In this document: positions 26,544 through 36,033 of the stretch, piece by piece | How positions within the stretch are numbered: position 1 is the stretch's first letter | Layout of the letters: the number at the start of each line of letters is the position of its first letter | DNA from: Actinomyces sp. | Lineage (GTDB): Bacteria > Actinomycetota > Actinomycetes > Actinomycetales > Actinomycetaceae | Assembly (NCBI GenBank): GCA_022649165.1 | Contig: JALCNR010000004.1 | Coordinates: forward strand, 62,001-126,000 | Length of the DNA stretch: 64,000 nt | Direction of reading: 5' to 3' | Notes under the pieces: model-generated | Database searches by the model: none | Told to the model about the DNA's origin: nothing | The model's input: only the letters and a program-made list of their open reading frames with translations | Made by a program: the position numbers and the translations under genes

Positions 26544-27563
26544 ATGCCCACTCCCCTCAATCCGTTCCCCGACGACCCGCAGCGGTCGGCCGACGCCTCC
26601 CTCGTGCCCAGCGCGGCCCCGGAGGAGGCCTCCGCCGCGAGCCCCGTCGGCCACGAGGGCACGCGCGTTGACATCGAGGAGAGGCCGGCGCCCTCGGCCG
26701 GCTCCTTCGCCGCCCTGCTCGCGCTCGTCGCGATCCTGGCGGTCATGGTCCTCGGCGTCGTCCTGTTCGTCCGAGGCGCCATCGCCGCCGATGCCCAGCA
26801 GAGCGGCGCGCCCGGGCTCATCGGAGGCACCGTGCTGGTGCTCCTCGCCCTGGTCGCGTGCACCTCGCTCACCATCGTGGCCCCCGGCCAGACGAAGGTC
26901 CGCCAGTTCCTGGGACGCTACATCGGCACGGTCCGGCGCACCGGGCTCAGCCTCGTCCCCCCGCTCACCACCGGCAAGAAGGTCTCGGTCAAGGTCCACA
27001 ACTTCGAGACCAACGAACTCAAGGTCAATGACCTGGACGGCAACCCGATCAACATCGCCGCCATCGTCGTGTGGCAGGTGGCCGACACCGCCCGCGCCGT
27101 CTTCGCGGTCGAGGACTACGAGGAGTTCATCAAGACCCAGTCGGAGGCGGCCCTGCGCCACGTCGCGACCACCCATCCCTATGACGAGCCCGGAACGGGC
27201 GAGACCTCGCTGCGCGGTGCCACCGACCTGGTGTCGGCGGAGTTGGCCTCCGAGGTCGCCGAGCGTGTCGCGCTCGCGGGACTGGAGATCGTCGAGGTCC
27301 GGATCTCCTCGCTGGCCTACGCCCCCGAGATCGCCCAGGCGATGCTCCAGCGCCAGCAGGCGGGTGCCGTCATCGCCGCCCGGGAGCAGATCGTCGAGGG
27401 CGCCGTGACCATGGTCGACCAGGCTCTCAGCCGCCTGGAGAGCGAGGAGATCGTCTCCTTCGACGACGAGCGCAAGGCGCAGATGGTCTCGAACCTCCTC
27501 GTGGTGCTCTGCTCGGACCAGCGCACCACACCCGTCGTCAACGCGGGCTCGCTGTACGCGTGA
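26544..27563 (+). CDS. SPFH-domain membrane protein
   Basis: This 339-residue protein has a hydrophilic N-terminus (1-52), two hydrophobic helices (about 54-78 and 91-112), and an SPFH (stomatin/prohibitin/flotillin/HflK) domain. The SPFH core starts [19 protein letters not shown] and includes [15 protein letters not shown] and the late [18 protein letters not shown] helix. Such proteins form membrane ring assemblies that organise proteases or transporters. AAGGAG precedes ATG 26544. A small ribbon-helix-helix gene follows after a strong hairpin; SPFH genes with such a partner are common in actinobacteria. Whether the partner regulates the palindromic promoter is inference. Confidence 0.87.
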   Translation: MPTPLNPFPDDPQRSADASLVPSAAPEEASAASPVGHEGTRVDIEERPAPSAGSFAALLALVAILAVMVLGVVLFVRGAIAADAQQSGAPGLIGGTVLVLLALVACTSLTIVAPGQTKVRQFLGRYIGTVRRTGLSLVPPLTTGKKVSVKVHNFETNELKVNDLDGNPINIAAIVVWQVADTARAVFAVEDYEEFIKTQSEAALRHVATTHPYDEPGTGETSLRGATDLVSAELASEVAERVALAGLEIVEVRISSLAYAPEIAQAMLQRQQAGAVIAAREQIVEGAVTMVDQALSRLESEEIVSFDDERKAQMVSNLLVVLCSDQRTTPVVNAGSLYA

Positions 27564-27575
27564 GCCGGACGGACC

Positions 27576-27604
27576 CGGCGCGGCGGCCTCGGACCGCCGC
27601 GCCG
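27576..27604 (+). terminator. Hairpin between the SPFH and RHH genes
   Basis: CGGCGCGGCGG (27576-27586) pairs perfectly with 27594-27604 around a 7-nt loop. It can end or attenuate transcription before the small downstream gene. Confidence 0.65.
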
Positions 27605-27635
27605 ACCGCCGTATCGGGAGGAGGAGGTGCGCGCC

Positions 27636-27929
27636 GTGGCCGTCACGGACGAGGGCGATCCCCGGTCTGAGAGCCCGGTTCACGACCCGGGCGGAGGGGC
27701 GGGAACCGGCGCGGAGGCGAACGCCCTCCGGCGGCCGCGCGCCCGCAAGCAGGTGCTGCTGCGCCTGGACCCGGATGTGCACGCGGCCGTGGCCAAGTGG
27801 GCGGCCGACGACCTGCGCTCGGTGAACGCCCAGATCGAGGTCGTCCTGCGCCGGGCTCTCAAGGAGACGGGGAGGGATCCCCATCCCGTGCCGATGCGGG
27901 GACGAGGACGGCCGCGCGCCGGCGAGTGA
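27636..27929 (+). CDS. Arc-like ribbon-helix-helix DNA-binding protein
   Basis: This 97-residue protein has a disordered N-terminus and a ribbon-helix-helix domain at about 38-82: [19 protein letters not shown] is the strand and first helix, [16 protein letters not shown] the second helix. The Arc/MetJ fold usually binds operators as a dimer. I chose GTG 27636 because GGGAGGAGGAGG ends 8 nt upstream; GTG 27627 would overlap it. It is probably co-transcribed with the SPFH gene. It could be an autorepressor of that operon or an orphan antitoxin; no toxin gene is adjacent. Confidence 0.7.
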   Translation: MAVTDEGDPRSESPVHDPGGGAGTGAEANALRRPRARKQVLLRLDPDVHAAVAKWAADDLRSVNAQIEVVLRRALKETGRDPHPVPMRGRGRPRAGE

Positions 27930-28056
27930 CACGGAGGCCGGCGGCCCACGATCCGAGCGAGGGCGTGAGGCAGTGCACCCTTCCCCTAGGATTGGCGGGG
28001 ACGGTCCCATGCCGTCCTCGCGGGAACCGCCGCGACATCGGAGGAGGGGACGTCCA

Positions 28057-29340
28057 ATGCCAGCCGTCATCGTGCTCGGGGCCCAGTGGGGGGACGAAGG
28101 CAAGGGCAAGGCCACCGACCAGCTCGGCAGCCACACCGATGTCGTCGTCAAGTACAACGGGGGCAACAACGCCGGGCACACCGTCGTCGTCGACGGGGAG
28201 AAGTACGCGCTGCACCTGCTTCCCGCCGGCGTCCTCAGCCCCGGGGTCACCCCGGTGATCGGCAATGGCGTGGTGGTGGACCTGGAGGTCCTGTTCCAGG
28301 AGATCGATCAGATGACGGCGCGCGGGGTCGACTGCTCGAAGCTGCTCGTCAGCTCCAACGCCCACATCATCGCGCCCTACAACCGGGTGATGGACCGGGC
28401 GAGCGAGAAGCGGCTGGGCGAGCACCAGATCGGCACGACGGGCCGGGGCATCGGCCCGACCTACGCGGACAAGATGAACCGCATCGGCCTGCGTATCCAG
28501 GACCTCTTCGACGCCGAGCCCCTGGCGGGGAAGGTCCGCGCGGCGCTGGCGGACAAGAACCGGCTGCTGTCCGCCTACGGCCTGGACACGATCGACCCGC
28601 AGGCCATCACCGACGAACTCCTGTCCTACGCGGACCGCGTCCGCCCGATGGTCGCCGACGCCTCCCTGGTGGTCAACGACGCCCTCGACGCCGGCCGGAC
28701 GGTCCTCTTCGAGGGCGGGCAGGCCACGATGCTCGACATCGACCACGGGACATACCCGTTCGTCACCTCTTCGAACCCCACCGCCGGCGGCGCGCTGACC
28801 GGCACGGGCGTGGGCCCGACCCGCATCGATCGCGTGGTCGGGGTCGCCAAGGCCTACACGACGCGTGTCGGAGAGGGGCCGTTCCCCACCGAGCTCACGG
28901 ACGAGGTCGGGGACGCCCTGCGCGACAAGGGCGGCGAGTTCGGCGTGACGACCGGGCGCCCGCGACGCACTGGCTGGTTCGATTCGGTGGTGGTGCGCTA
29001 CGCGACGCGCGTCAACGGCCTCACCGACATCTGCCTGACCAAGCTGGACGTGCTCACCGACTACCCGTCCATCCCCGTGTGCGTCGCCTACGAGGTCGAT
29101 GGGCGCCGGTGTGAGGAGATGCCGCTGGACCAGGCCGCGTTCAACCGCGCCGTCCCCGTCTACGAGGAGTTGCCGGGCTGGACCGGAGACATCACCGGCG
29201 TCACATCCTTCGAGGACCTGCCCGCCAATGCGCGGGCCTACATCAGGCGTTTGGAGGAGCTGTGCCGCTGCCGCATCTCCTCCATCGGGGTGGGGCCCGG
29301 GCGCGAGGAGACGATCGTGCGTTTCCCGCTCCTGGGGTGA
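28057..29340 (+). CDS. purA: Adenylosuccinate synthetase
   Basis: This 427-residue enzyme makes adenylosuccinate from IMP, aspartate and GTP, the first step from IMP to AMP. The N-terminal phosphate loop and catalytic Asp are in [14 protein letters not shown]. The catalytic His is in NNAGHTVV. The IMP site [16 protein letters not shown] and the GTP site [14 protein letters not shown] are intact. Length is normal. GGAGGAGGGG precedes the ATG, and a TAGGAT -10 candidate is at 27987-27992. Confidence 0.96.
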   Translation: MPAVIVLGAQWGDEGKGKATDQLGSHTDVVVKYNGGNNAGHTVVVDGEKYALHLLPAGVLSPGVTPVIGNGVVVDLEVLFQEIDQMTARGVDCSKLLVSSNAHIIAPYNRVMDRASEKRLGEHQIGTTGRGIGPTYADKMNRIGLRIQDLFDAEPLAGKVRAALADKNRLLSAYGLDTIDPQAITDELLSYADRVRPMVADASLVVNDALDAGRTVLFEGGQATMLDIDHGTYPFVTSSNPTAGGALTGTGVGPTRIDRVVGVAKAYTTRVGEGPFPTELTDEVGDALRDKGGEFGVTTGRPRRTGWFDSVVVRYATRVNGLTDICLTKLDVLTDYPSIPVCVAYEVDGRRCEEMPLDQAAFNRAVPVYEELPGWTGDITGVTSFEDLPANARAYIRRLEELCRCRISSIGVGPGREETIVRFPLLG

Positions 29341-29358
29341 GGCGGAGAGGTCCCGGGA

Positions 29359-30156
29359 ATGGGCTCCGGCGCCATCGACGAGGTCGGCTCCGCGCCTGAG
29401 GGCGCGGAGCGGTCCGGCGCGCCTCGGCCGCCCGGCGGGGCCGCTGCGCCCGCTGGAGGTCCGGCGGGCCCGCTGTGGCTGCGGTTCCTCAAGTTGTTCT
29501 CCGACCTGGTCAATCCGGTCAACATCGCGATCCTGGCGGGCCTGGCGGTCATCGCCGTCACGGGCGCCTTCGGCGGATGGCGGGCCGCGGAGGAGGACCC
29601 CGAGGCCCTCGCCGTCGTGGAGGAGGGCGCGCCGGCCTCCGCGGACCCGTTCACCATCACGATCCAAGAGGCGTTCTGGACCGCGGATACCGCCCCGCTG
29701 GGCTGGCAGCCGGAGGACACGGTCTCGCTGGTCGTCCGCGCCCACGTGGAGTCCTCCTTCGACGCCCCCGTCCCGGTCTCCCAGCTGTGCCAGAGCGTCG
29801 TCGCGATCATGCCGGGCGTCGAGGCGGCGGCGGGGCAGGCCTCCCAGGCCGAGGGCCTGGACGGCGCGGGCCAGTCTCAGCAGTCGGGAGGCGGCGTGCC
29901 CGCGGGACTCGTCCCATGGGCCGCCTACCGGGTGGTGGACGGCGCGCACGAGCGGGCCGTCCAGCCGGGCATCCCCCAGGACTACTGGCTGGTGTGGCAG
30001 ATCCCCGCGGACTCCCCGCAGCCGGATGCGCTGCGGATCGTCCACACCCGCGCGACCTGGCGGGCCTCCAGCCTCGACGGCGGGATGTTCTGGGCGGACC
30101 GCACGGCCGCGTCCACCCAGGAGATCGCCGTCGCCCCGACCGGGAAGGTGGACTGA
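29359..30156 (+). CDS. Hypothetical single-pass membrane protein
   Basis: This 265-residue protein is not recognised. It has an Ala/Gly/Pro-rich cytoplasmic N-terminus, one membrane helix (about 52-71) and an extracellular domain with a Gln/Gly linker around 165-185. The extracellular domain has beta-strand-like segments such as DTVSLVVRAHVES and DYWLVWQIPAD. It is the first of three genes with the same design that overlap or abut and end at 31533. ATG 29359 follows GGAGAGG. A hairpin lies inside its first codons (29387-29410). DUF4352-like accessory domains are a possible fold, but I cannot confirm it. Confidence 0.6.
   Translation: MGSGAIDEVGSAPEGAERSGAPRPPGGAAAPAGGPAGPLWLRFLKLFSDLVNPVNIAILAGLAVIAVTGAFGGWRAAEEDPEALAVVEEGAPASADPFTITIQEAFWTADTAPLGWQPEDTVSLVVRAHVESSFDAPVPVSQLCQSVVAIMPGVEAAAGQASQAEGLDGAGQSQQSGGGVPAGLVPWAAYRVVDGAHERAVQPGIPQDYWLVWQIPADSPQPDALRIVHTRATWRASSLDGGMFWADRTAASTQEIAVAPTGKVD
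29387..29410 (+). other. Stable hairpin within the 5' coding part
   Basis: GCTCCGCGCC (29387-29396), loop TGAG, GGCGCGGAGC (29401-29410) is a perfect 10-bp stem, 47 nt after the purA stop. It may end part of the purA transcription or set the level of the next genes. Confidence 0.5.
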
Positions 30157-30157
30157 C

Positions 30158-30748
30158 ATGCCTCGGTGGTCCCTTCCGGCTTCGGCGGTCACGACCGTCG
30201 TCATCCTGGCCGGGCTCGCGCTCGGCTCGGCCATCGACCGTGCGGTGCCGTCCTCGGGCGACGTCCTGGACGAGCCTTTCGTCCACGAGGTGGCCTTGGG
30301 GCAGACGGCCCGGCTGCGCACGGGCGCGGTCACGCCCGTCGCGGTGCGCACCGCCCGGTCGATCCAGTGGTACGGCGAGACCTACGGCACCGCCGGGACG
30401 TGGGTCGTGCTGACGATGGACATCGAGGCCGCGGGAAAGCCCCGCGTGTTCGCCGGATTCGAGGCGCATGGGGCATCCGGGCGCACCTACGCCGACTCCG
30501 TGGGGCCCACCGGATGCTCGACCGCCCAGCCGGGAGTGCCGCTGGAATGCACCGTGGCGTTCGAGGTCGCCTCCGACGACGTCGCCGGCCTCGTCGTCGG
30601 CATTCCCGCCGAGGGCGTCCCGGGCTCCCCGTCCGATGACCTGGCGATGGTCGACCTCGGCCTCGACGAGGACGGCCCCCTCGTCCGCGCGCCCGAGGAC
30701 ATTGTGAGCGTGACGGAGGCGGCCGTGCCCGGAGGGGAGCAGTCATGA
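30158..30748 (+). CDS. Hypothetical exported or anchored protein
   Basis: This 196-residue protein is not recognised. It has an N-terminal hydrophobic helix (6-27) without a clear cleavage site, and an extracellular domain with two Cys residues (in TGCSTAQ and LECTVAF) likely to form a disulfide. The segment GTWVVLTMDIEAAGKP resembles a strand of DUF4352/telomeric-repeat-factor-like immunoglobulin folds. The start is 1 nt after the previous stop, and the end overlaps the next gene by 4 nt. It is the middle gene of a three-gene membrane set. Confidence 0.6.
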   Translation: MPRWSLPASAVTTVVILAGLALGSAIDRAVPSSGDVLDEPFVHEVALGQTARLRTGAVTPVAVRTARSIQWYGETYGTAGTWVVLTMDIEAAGKPRVFAGFEAHGASGRTYADSVGPTGCSTAQPGVPLECTVAFEVASDDVAGLVVGIPAEGVPGSPSDDLAMVDLGLDEDGPLVRAPEDIVSVTEAAVPGGEQS

Positions 30749-31533
30749 GGGGCGAGGACGCCGGAGGGCCCATCGGCGCGCAGGCGGGAGCGGACTCCGC
30801 GACAGGCGGGGAGGACCGCGCCGATCCGCTGGCCGGCCCCGCCGGTCCGGCAGCCGACGGGGCGGCACCGTCGTGGTGGCGGGCGAACCGCTGGTACCTG
30901 GCGGCGCTGGTCCCGGCGTTGGCGCTGGCCGTCGCGGCCAATCTCTTCCGCCTGGTGGGCGTCGCGCTGCCGTGGATGGCCCACGACCAGGTCCGGGGCG
31001 ACCGCTCGGTCACCATCGGCACAGAGGACTCCGTGGTGGTGTACCCGCAGGGCACGGGCGCGGACTACCGCGCCACCCTCACCGTGGACAGCGTCGTGCC
31101 CGCGACGGCCGTGCCGGCGGCGTCCGACCTGGACCTCGAGCTCTACGGCCAGGCCGTCGCCATGCCCGGCGCGCGGCTGTGGAAGGTCACCCTGGAGGTG
31201 AGCGCCCCGCCGGAGATGGTGCTGGACGAATGCTCGGTGGAGCTGACGGGGCCTGACGGGACGCGCTACGGATCCCAGGGGGGGAAGATGCGCGGCGGCG
31301 AGCCCTACATCGACTACGCGGCGGGGACCTGCGTCCCCCTGGACGCGCCGGGGCCGACATTCGACTGGCAGACCTTCACCTGGGTCGCCGCGGAGGTCGA
31401 GCGGCCGGATGCCTACGAGGTGCAGACCTTCGTCGCGGTGCCGTCGGCGGTCACGCCGTCCGACGTCCGCGTGGACATGGGGCGGCTCAGCGGGGAGTCG
31501 GGGACCGCCTGGGTGATGCCCACGGGCCTGTGA
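30745..31533 (+). CDS. Hypothetical single-pass membrane protein
   Basis: This 262-residue protein is not recognised. A 45-residue cytoplasmic N-terminus precedes a membrane helix (about 49-71; WYLAALVPALALAVAANLF). The extracellular domain has two Cys residues (DECSVEL and AGTCVPL) and strand-like segments such as LWKVTLEVSAPPEM. It overlaps the previous gene by ATGA, so the three proteins are probably made together and may form a complex. It converges on the next membrane-protein gene with 7 nt between the stops. Confidence 0.6.
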   Translation: MRGEDAGGPIGAQAGADSATGGEDRADPLAGPAGPAADGAAPSWWRANRWYLAALVPALALAVAANLFRLVGVALPWMAHDQVRGDRSVTIGTEDSVVVYPQGTGADYRATLTVDSVVPATAVPAASDLDLELYGQAVAMPGARLWKVTLEVSAPPEMVLDECSVELTGPDGTRYGSQGGKMRGGEPYIDYAAGTCVPLDAPGPTFDWQTFTWVAAEVERPDAYEVQTFVAVPSAVTPSDVRVDMGRLSGESGTAWVMPTGL

Positions 31534-31540
31534 CCCGCGG

Positions 31541-32776
31541 TCAGGCGTCCTCCGGGGCCTGTTCGAGCCTCCGGGCGGCGATGGTGTTGACGGCCGCGGC
31601 CAGGAGCACGACGGCAACCACGGTGTAGACGCCCCTGGCGGCCATATCCGCGATGGGCGTCAGCGAGTAGGCGACCAACTGGGATTGCGGCCCGATGAGC
31701 GCATGCAGCACACGCGCCGTCAGCATGCGCAGGTGAGAGGCTCCGGCGAGGACCAGGCAGAGGAACACCATCGGCAGGACACCGGCCACGGCGATGCGGC
31801 CGATGGCCGTGAGCGCGTTCTGGATGGGACTGACGACCGGCTCGACCACCTGGGAGGCGGCACGGCGCATGGGGTTCGGGATCCTGTGGAGCCTCCGGGT
31901 GACCTCCTCCGGCGTCGCCAGCGGCGAGGCGTCGGGCAGAGAGGTGCCGTAGACGGTGGCGCCGACCGCCATCCAGGCGACCGGGACGATCACCAGCGCG
32001 CCCATCGACGAGATGACGGCGGCGACCTGGTCGATGGCGGCCTGCGCGGCCCGGCCGAGGGGGCCGAGCACATCGATCGCGGTCCGGAGGGCGTCGGTGA
32101 GGCGAACGATGACGGCGCGCGAGCCCACCCACTCCTTGAGCGAGTCGATCGATCGCGTGAAGGCGGTGGCCAGCGTCACCATCCACAGGGCCTCCAGGTA
32201 GCCGGCGAACGCGGCGATGCCGAGATGGCGCCGGGACAGGCCGAATCCCGCGATCACCTTGCGCACGACGAGCGCGGCGATGACGATGACGAGGTAGACG
32301 CTGTCGGGCGTGTCGCTGAAACGCCCGAAGTCGAGCGCGTCGAGGGAGCTGTTCATCCACTCGTCGGCGGTGGCGTCGTGGATGGCGGTTCGGGCGTCGG
32401 CCGCGAGCATCCCCTGGGAGGCGTAGACCGCCAGGAACGGGATCAGCACCTGGACGGCCACGGTGATGTCGGCCCGCAGGCGCTGCCGCGGGCGGTCTGG
32501 GCCCACCGACTCCCGGAGCAGGGGGAGGGTCGGCGCGACGGCGCGGAGCATGAGGACCATGGCCACCAGCATCGAGATCGAGGCCAGGGGGATGAGCAGC
32601 GTGCCGCCCAGTGACCAGAGGTCGGAGACCTCGACCGCCAGCCACAGGAACCCGGCCCGTGCCGCGGCGCCGAGGAGGTAGATGACGAGGAGCGCCGGCC
32701 AATGACGGGCCAGAGCGTGAGCCGCGTCGACGACGATGGTCCCGAGGGATCGCCCGGCGTCGGCCACGAGGTGCAT
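31541..32776 (-). CDS. Hypothetical multi-pass membrane protein
   Basis: This 411-residue protein is not recognised by name. About eight hydrophobic helices alternate with amphipathic stretches. It starts MHLVADAGRSLGTIVVDAAH, and the first helix is at about 25-45. An extracytoplasmic loop around 130-160 contains DARTAIHDATADEW. The overall form resembles actinobacterial membrane proteins of unknown role. The ATG at 32776 has TAGGAT 7 nt upstream and no ribosome site, so the transcript should be leaderless. The gene is divergent from the next membrane-protein gene. Confidence 0.65.
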   Translation of the reverse strand: MHLVADAGRSLGTIVVDAAHALARHWPALLVIYLLGAAARAGFLWLAVEVSDLWSLGGTLLIPLASISMLVAMVLMLRAVAPTLPLLRESVGPDRPRQRLRADITVAVQVLIPFLAVYASQGMLAADARTAIHDATADEWMNSSLDALDFGRFSDTPDSVYLVIVIAALVVRKVIAGFGLSRRHLGIAAFAGYLEALWMVTLATAFTRSIDSLKEWVGSRAVIVRLTDALRTAIDVLGPLGRAAQAAIDQVAAVISSMGALVIVPVAWMAVGATVYGTSLPDASPLATPEEVTRRLHRIPNPMRRAASQVVEPVVSPIQNALTAIGRIAVAGVLPMVFLCLVLAGASHLRMLTARVLHALIGPQSQLVAYSLTPIADMAARGVYTVVAVVLLAAAVNTIAARRLEQAPEDA

Positions 32777-32783
32777 GACGCAG

Positions 32784-32789
32784 ATCCTA
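32784..32789 (-). promoter_or_regulatory. -10 box for leaderless membrane-protein transcript
   Basis: Minus-strand TAGGAT lies 7 nt before the ATG at 32776. No -35 is clear. Confidence 0.5.
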
Positions 32790-33013
32790 CGTGGGCCGGA
32801 CGCGGCGCGGCATCGCTGTCGGAGATCTGGGACACCGACCCGGAAGCGCCTGTCGGCGCGAAGGCCGCTCGAGGCGGCAATAGTTGGAGCCCGGGGCTTA
32901 CCGAGCCGGTGCCGTGCTCCAGCATACGGCACGCGGGGCGCCTGCCGCGCGCGGCAGGCGCCCGGGCCGGAGCGGGCCGTACGCATCCGCCGGGGATATG
33001 GGACGATCCCCCT

Positions 33014-34030
33014 GTGAGCAATCGGCATCCGCCAGTCTTCCCGGGCGCGCACCGCGCGCGGCATGGCAGTCCGCCGCGTCGGGACGCGGCGCGCCCGCCC
33101 GCGTCCCGAGCGCAGGCGGAGGCAGCGGGGCTCCGCCTGCGGGTGTCCGCGTGGACCGTCGCCGGTCTGGCGGCCATGATGGCGATGGGCCTGGCGGGGG
33201 CGGGCGCGACCTCGCTGGCGGTGGGGCCCCTCTCGTTGGGCGTCCGCGCCGCGGCGGCCGTGGCGGTGACGGCCGTGGCCTGCGTCGGCCTGGGCGTCGG
33301 GTGGCCGGACCTCACCGAGAGCCCGATGACGGTGGCCGGACGCGTCGTGGTGGCCGTCGCCGGCATCGTCGCGGGCGCCGGGGCGATGGTCTGGCGCGAC
33401 ATGTTCGCCGTGACGCTCGCCGCGGGCTTGGGCGTCGTGTGCCTGGTCGGCGCGGAGCTGGCCTTCGCCTCAACCCCTCGGGACCTCTCGGGCGCCGAGC
33501 CCCAGCGGGCGGCGCCCGGGTCCGGCGGCCGGCCGACCCCGATGACGGTCTCGCTGCCCGGTGCGGTGACCGGCGCCCTCGTGTCGACCGCGGGCGCCTG
33601 CTGGGTGGCCCTCGCCGCCGCTCCTCAGTGGTCGGGGACCGCCGTCATCGCGTGTTTCGTCGTCGTCGCGGCGGTGGCCGGCGACCAGATCGGGCGCACC
33701 TACCGGGCGAACTCGCTGGGAGCTCTGTGCGGAGGGATCCTCGGCGGTCTGCTGGTCGGCGCCGCCGCCTGGGCCGCCGCGCGAGGGGGGATCGCACTTC
33801 CACGGGTCCTGCCCCACCTGGCGCGGGGGATCGGCGACACGGCGGCCATCCTGGTCGCCGGCCTGGCCACCGGCGTGTCGGTGGCGCTGGCGGTCATCGC
33901 GGTCGACGGGCTGCTGGGCGACCACGGCCGCCGCCATCCCACGGCACGCGGGGGGCTGGCCCGCGGGTGCGCGAAATTCCTGGTCGCGGTCCTGCCGTTC
34001 TACGTCATGATCCGTGTCGGCGGCATCTGA
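33014..34030 (+). CDS. Hypothetical multi-pass membrane protein
   Basis: This 338-residue protein has an Arg/Pro-rich cytoplasmic N-terminus (1-45) and about eight Gly/Ala/Val-rich membrane helices. A charged loop lies at about 150-175 (RDLSGAEPQRAAPG). There is no motif I recognise; permease-like or DUF-type actinobacterial proteins of similar layout exist. I chose GTG 33014 because it follows a weak GACGAT -10-like box at 6 nt, and upstream codons read as non-membrane sequence of low quality. It ends 57 nt before the nitrobindin-like gene, which has its own promoter. Confidence 0.6.
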   Translation: MSNRHPPVFPGAHRARHGSPPRRDAARPPASRAQAEAAGLRLRVSAWTVAGLAAMMAMGLAGAGATSLAVGPLSLGVRAAAAVAVTAVACVGLGVGWPDLTESPMTVAGRVVVAVAGIVAGAGAMVWRDMFAVTLAAGLGVVCLVGAELAFASTPRDLSGAEPQRAAPGSGGRPTPMTVSLPGAVTGALVSTAGACWVALAAAPQWSGTAVIACFVVVAAVAGDQIGRTYRANSLGALCGGILGGLLVGAAAWAAARGGIALPRVLPHLARGIGDTAAILVAGLATGVSVALAVIAVDGLLGDHGRRHPTARGGLARGCAKFLVAVLPFYVMIRVGGI

Positions 34031-34074
34031 CGCCGGGTGCCGGGCGCCGCGGGGACGCCTCGTCCGGGCGGCCG

Positions 34075-34080
34075 TAGGCT
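34075..34080 (+). promoter_or_regulatory. -10 box for leaderless nitrobindin-like operon
   Basis: TAGGCT ends 7 nt before ATG 34088. No ribosome site is present. Confidence 0.5.
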
Positions 34081-34087
34081 GGTGCGC

Positions 34088-34834
34088 ATGATGGTGATTC
34101 CCTCAGATCTGCCGCCCGAGGTGGCGCCGTTGGCCTGGATGCTGGGCACGTGGAAGGGATGGGGCATGCTCGCCACCCCCGGCGATGCGCCCGACCGGGT
34201 GGTCGTCGAGGACATCGCGGCCGACGTCAGGGGTGTCCAGGTGCGCCTGGTGACGACGATCCGCGCGGCGTCGACCGCGGCGGATCCCGACGGGGCGGAC
34301 GCTCCCGCGGACAGCCCCGATATCGATCCGACGCTCGATGCCCGGGAGGGGCTGGCGGTGCTCGCCGAGGGGGAGATCCTGCGCGAGGAGACCGTCTACC
34401 TCGCCGTCCTTCCGGGATCGGGCCAGCTCCCCCCGCCCGGCGAGCAGGAGCCGCGCGAGCTCACCGGCTCCGGCTCGGACATGTCCGGGCTGGCCACCCT
34501 GTGGGCCGGCGTCGGCATGGGGCCGCGCGTGCAGCTCAACTCCGACGCGATCGCCCGCGGTCCGCGCGCCGAGTCCGTCGAGTCGCTCGCCCGCCTCTAC
34601 GGCATGGTCGCCGGGGAGCTCATGTGGACGCAGGAACGCACCGTCTCCGGCGAGGAGGTCGCGATCGATCTGTCCGGCCGCCTCACTCGCACCGGATTCG
34701 CGCGCACGGCCTCGGGCGAGGCCGTCCCCGCCGACGTCGCCGCCTCCCCGGGGGGAGGCCTCCCGCTGTTCGACGTCTCGTCCGCCGCCGAGGTCTCGCC
34801 TCTGTTCCCCATGGACGAGGGCGATCCGCGGTGA
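34088..34834 (+). CDS. Nitrobindin-like (DUF1794/FABP-like) beta-barrel protein
   Basis: This 248-residue protein resembles bacterial nitrobindins, ten-stranded barrels that bind heme. The family signature PLAWMLGTWKGWGMLATPG is at residues 16-34. Near the middle, SGLATLWAGVGMGPRVQLNSDAIARG reads as late barrel strands, and LYGMVAGELMWTQER follows at about 174-188. The His ligand usual near the C-terminus is not obvious, so heme binding is uncertain. Extra acidic inserts at 60-85 and 110-130 make it longer than the usual 160-200 residues. It is coupled by GTGA overlap to a YgfZ/GcvT-like gene. Confidence 0.75.
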   Translation: MMVIPSDLPPEVAPLAWMLGTWKGWGMLATPGDAPDRVVVEDIAADVRGVQVRLVTTIRAASTAADPDGADAPADSPDIDPTLDAREGLAVLAEGEILREETVYLAVLPGSGQLPPPGEQEPRELTGSGSDMSGLATLWAGVGMGPRVQLNSDAIARGPRAESVESLARLYGMVAGELMWTQERTVSGEEVAIDLSGRLTRTGFARTASGEAVPADVAASPGGGLPLFDVSSAAEVSPLFPMDEGDPR

Positions 34835-36033
34835 GCGCGGGGGGCTGGCGGTCGCCGCTGCTCGCCCGTCCGGGGGCCGTGCCCGGGGAGGGTGAGCTGG
34901 AGGGCGTGCCGATGCACTTCGGGGATCCCTCGGGCGAGCAATGGGCCCTGGAGGAGGGGCGCGGCCTGGTCGACCGCGGCGATCTCCGGGTCGTCGAGGT
35001 GCGCGGCCCGGACCGGCAGGCATGGCTGACGTCGATCACCTCCCAGGTGATCACGGGCATGGGGCCCGGGGACGCGCGCGAGCTGCTGGTCCTGGACCCC
35101 CAGGGCCACATCGAGCACGCCGCCGCCGTGGCCGACGACGGGACCGCCACATTCCTCACCACCGAGGGCGACCGCGCGCAGGCTCTGGCGGAGTGGCTGG
35201 ACTCGATGCGTTTCGCGCTGAGGGTCGAGGTCGCCGTGCGCGGGGACCTCACGGTCTTCGGGACCGTGACGCCTCGCCCGGCCCCAGCGGGCGGCGGTGG
35301 GACCGGGGCCTGGCCTGGATGGATGCTGACCTGGGATGACCCCTGGCCTGGTGTGACGGAGGGAGGGACCGCGTACTTCCGCGGCCGCCATCCGGGGGCG
35401 GGGCTGCAGGCCCACCTGCATCTCGTCCAGCGCGAGCGGGCCGGCGAGTTCGCCGCCGCCTGGCTGGGAGGCGCGGGCGCGCCGGAGGAGGCCGGTCGGC
35501 GCCGGCCCGCCGGTCTGCTGGCCTGGGAGGCGGTGCGCGTGGCCGCGTGGCGTCCCCGGATCGGGCGCGAGGCGGACGCTCGGGCGATCCCGGCGGAGTT
35601 GGACTGGCTGCGCACGGCCGTCCACATCGACAAGGGCTGCTATCGCGGGCAGGAGTCGGTGGCGCGCGTCCTCAACCTGGGACGCCCGCCCCGACGGCTG
35701 GTGTTCCTCCAACTCGACGGGTCGATGGGGGAGATTCCGCGGGCCGGGGCGCGGCTGGAGCGCGGCGGGCGCCAGGTGGGGGTGGTGACCTCGGTGGCGC
35801 GCCATGCGGAGATGGGGCCGATCGCGCTCGCCCTGGTGGCCCGCGCCGTTCCCGCCGACGTCGTCTTCGACATCGACGGGGTGGCCGCGTCCCAGGAGCT
35901 GATCGTGCCGCTCGAGGGCAGGGCCCAGGATTCGCCGGCGCAGCGTCCCGGAGCCGGGCTGTCCAACCCGGCGCTTCGGCGGCCGGACGTGCCGGGCGCG
36001 GGAGGCCCCGGCGGGTTGGGGTCCGCGCGATGA
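34831..36033 (+). CDS. ygfZ: YgfZ/GcvT-domain folate-binding protein
   Basis: This 400-residue protein has the GcvT-like fold of YgfZ/IBA57, a tetrahydrofolate-dependent factor for maintaining iron-sulfur proteins. The signature [12 protein letters not shown] is at about 269-280, including the conserved Cys. The barrel C-terminal part contains [11 protein letters not shown] 30-residue Pro/Gly tail is extra. It starts with GTG overlapping the nitrobindin-like stop and ends with ATGA into dtd. The nitrobindin-like/ygfZ/dtd order is usual in actinobacteria. Confidence 0.88.
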   Translation: MSAGGWRSPLLARPGAVPGEGELEGVPMHFGDPSGEQWALEEGRGLVDRGDLRVVEVRGPDRQAWLTSITSQVITGMGPGDARELLVLDPQGHIEHAAAVADDGTATFLTTEGDRAQALAEWLDSMRFALRVEVAVRGDLTVFGTVTPRPAPAGGGGTGAWPGWMLTWDDPWPGVTEGGTAYFRGRHPGAGLQAHLHLVQRERAGEFAAAWLGGAGAPEEAGRRRPAGLLAWEAVRVAAWRPRIGREADARAIPAELDWLRTAVHIDKGCYRGQESVARVLNLGRPPRRLVFLQLDGSMGEIPRAGARLERGGRQVGVVTSVARHAEMGPIALALVARAVPADVVFDIDGVAASQELIVPLEGRAQDSPAQRPGAGLSNPALRRPDVPGAGGPGGLGSAR

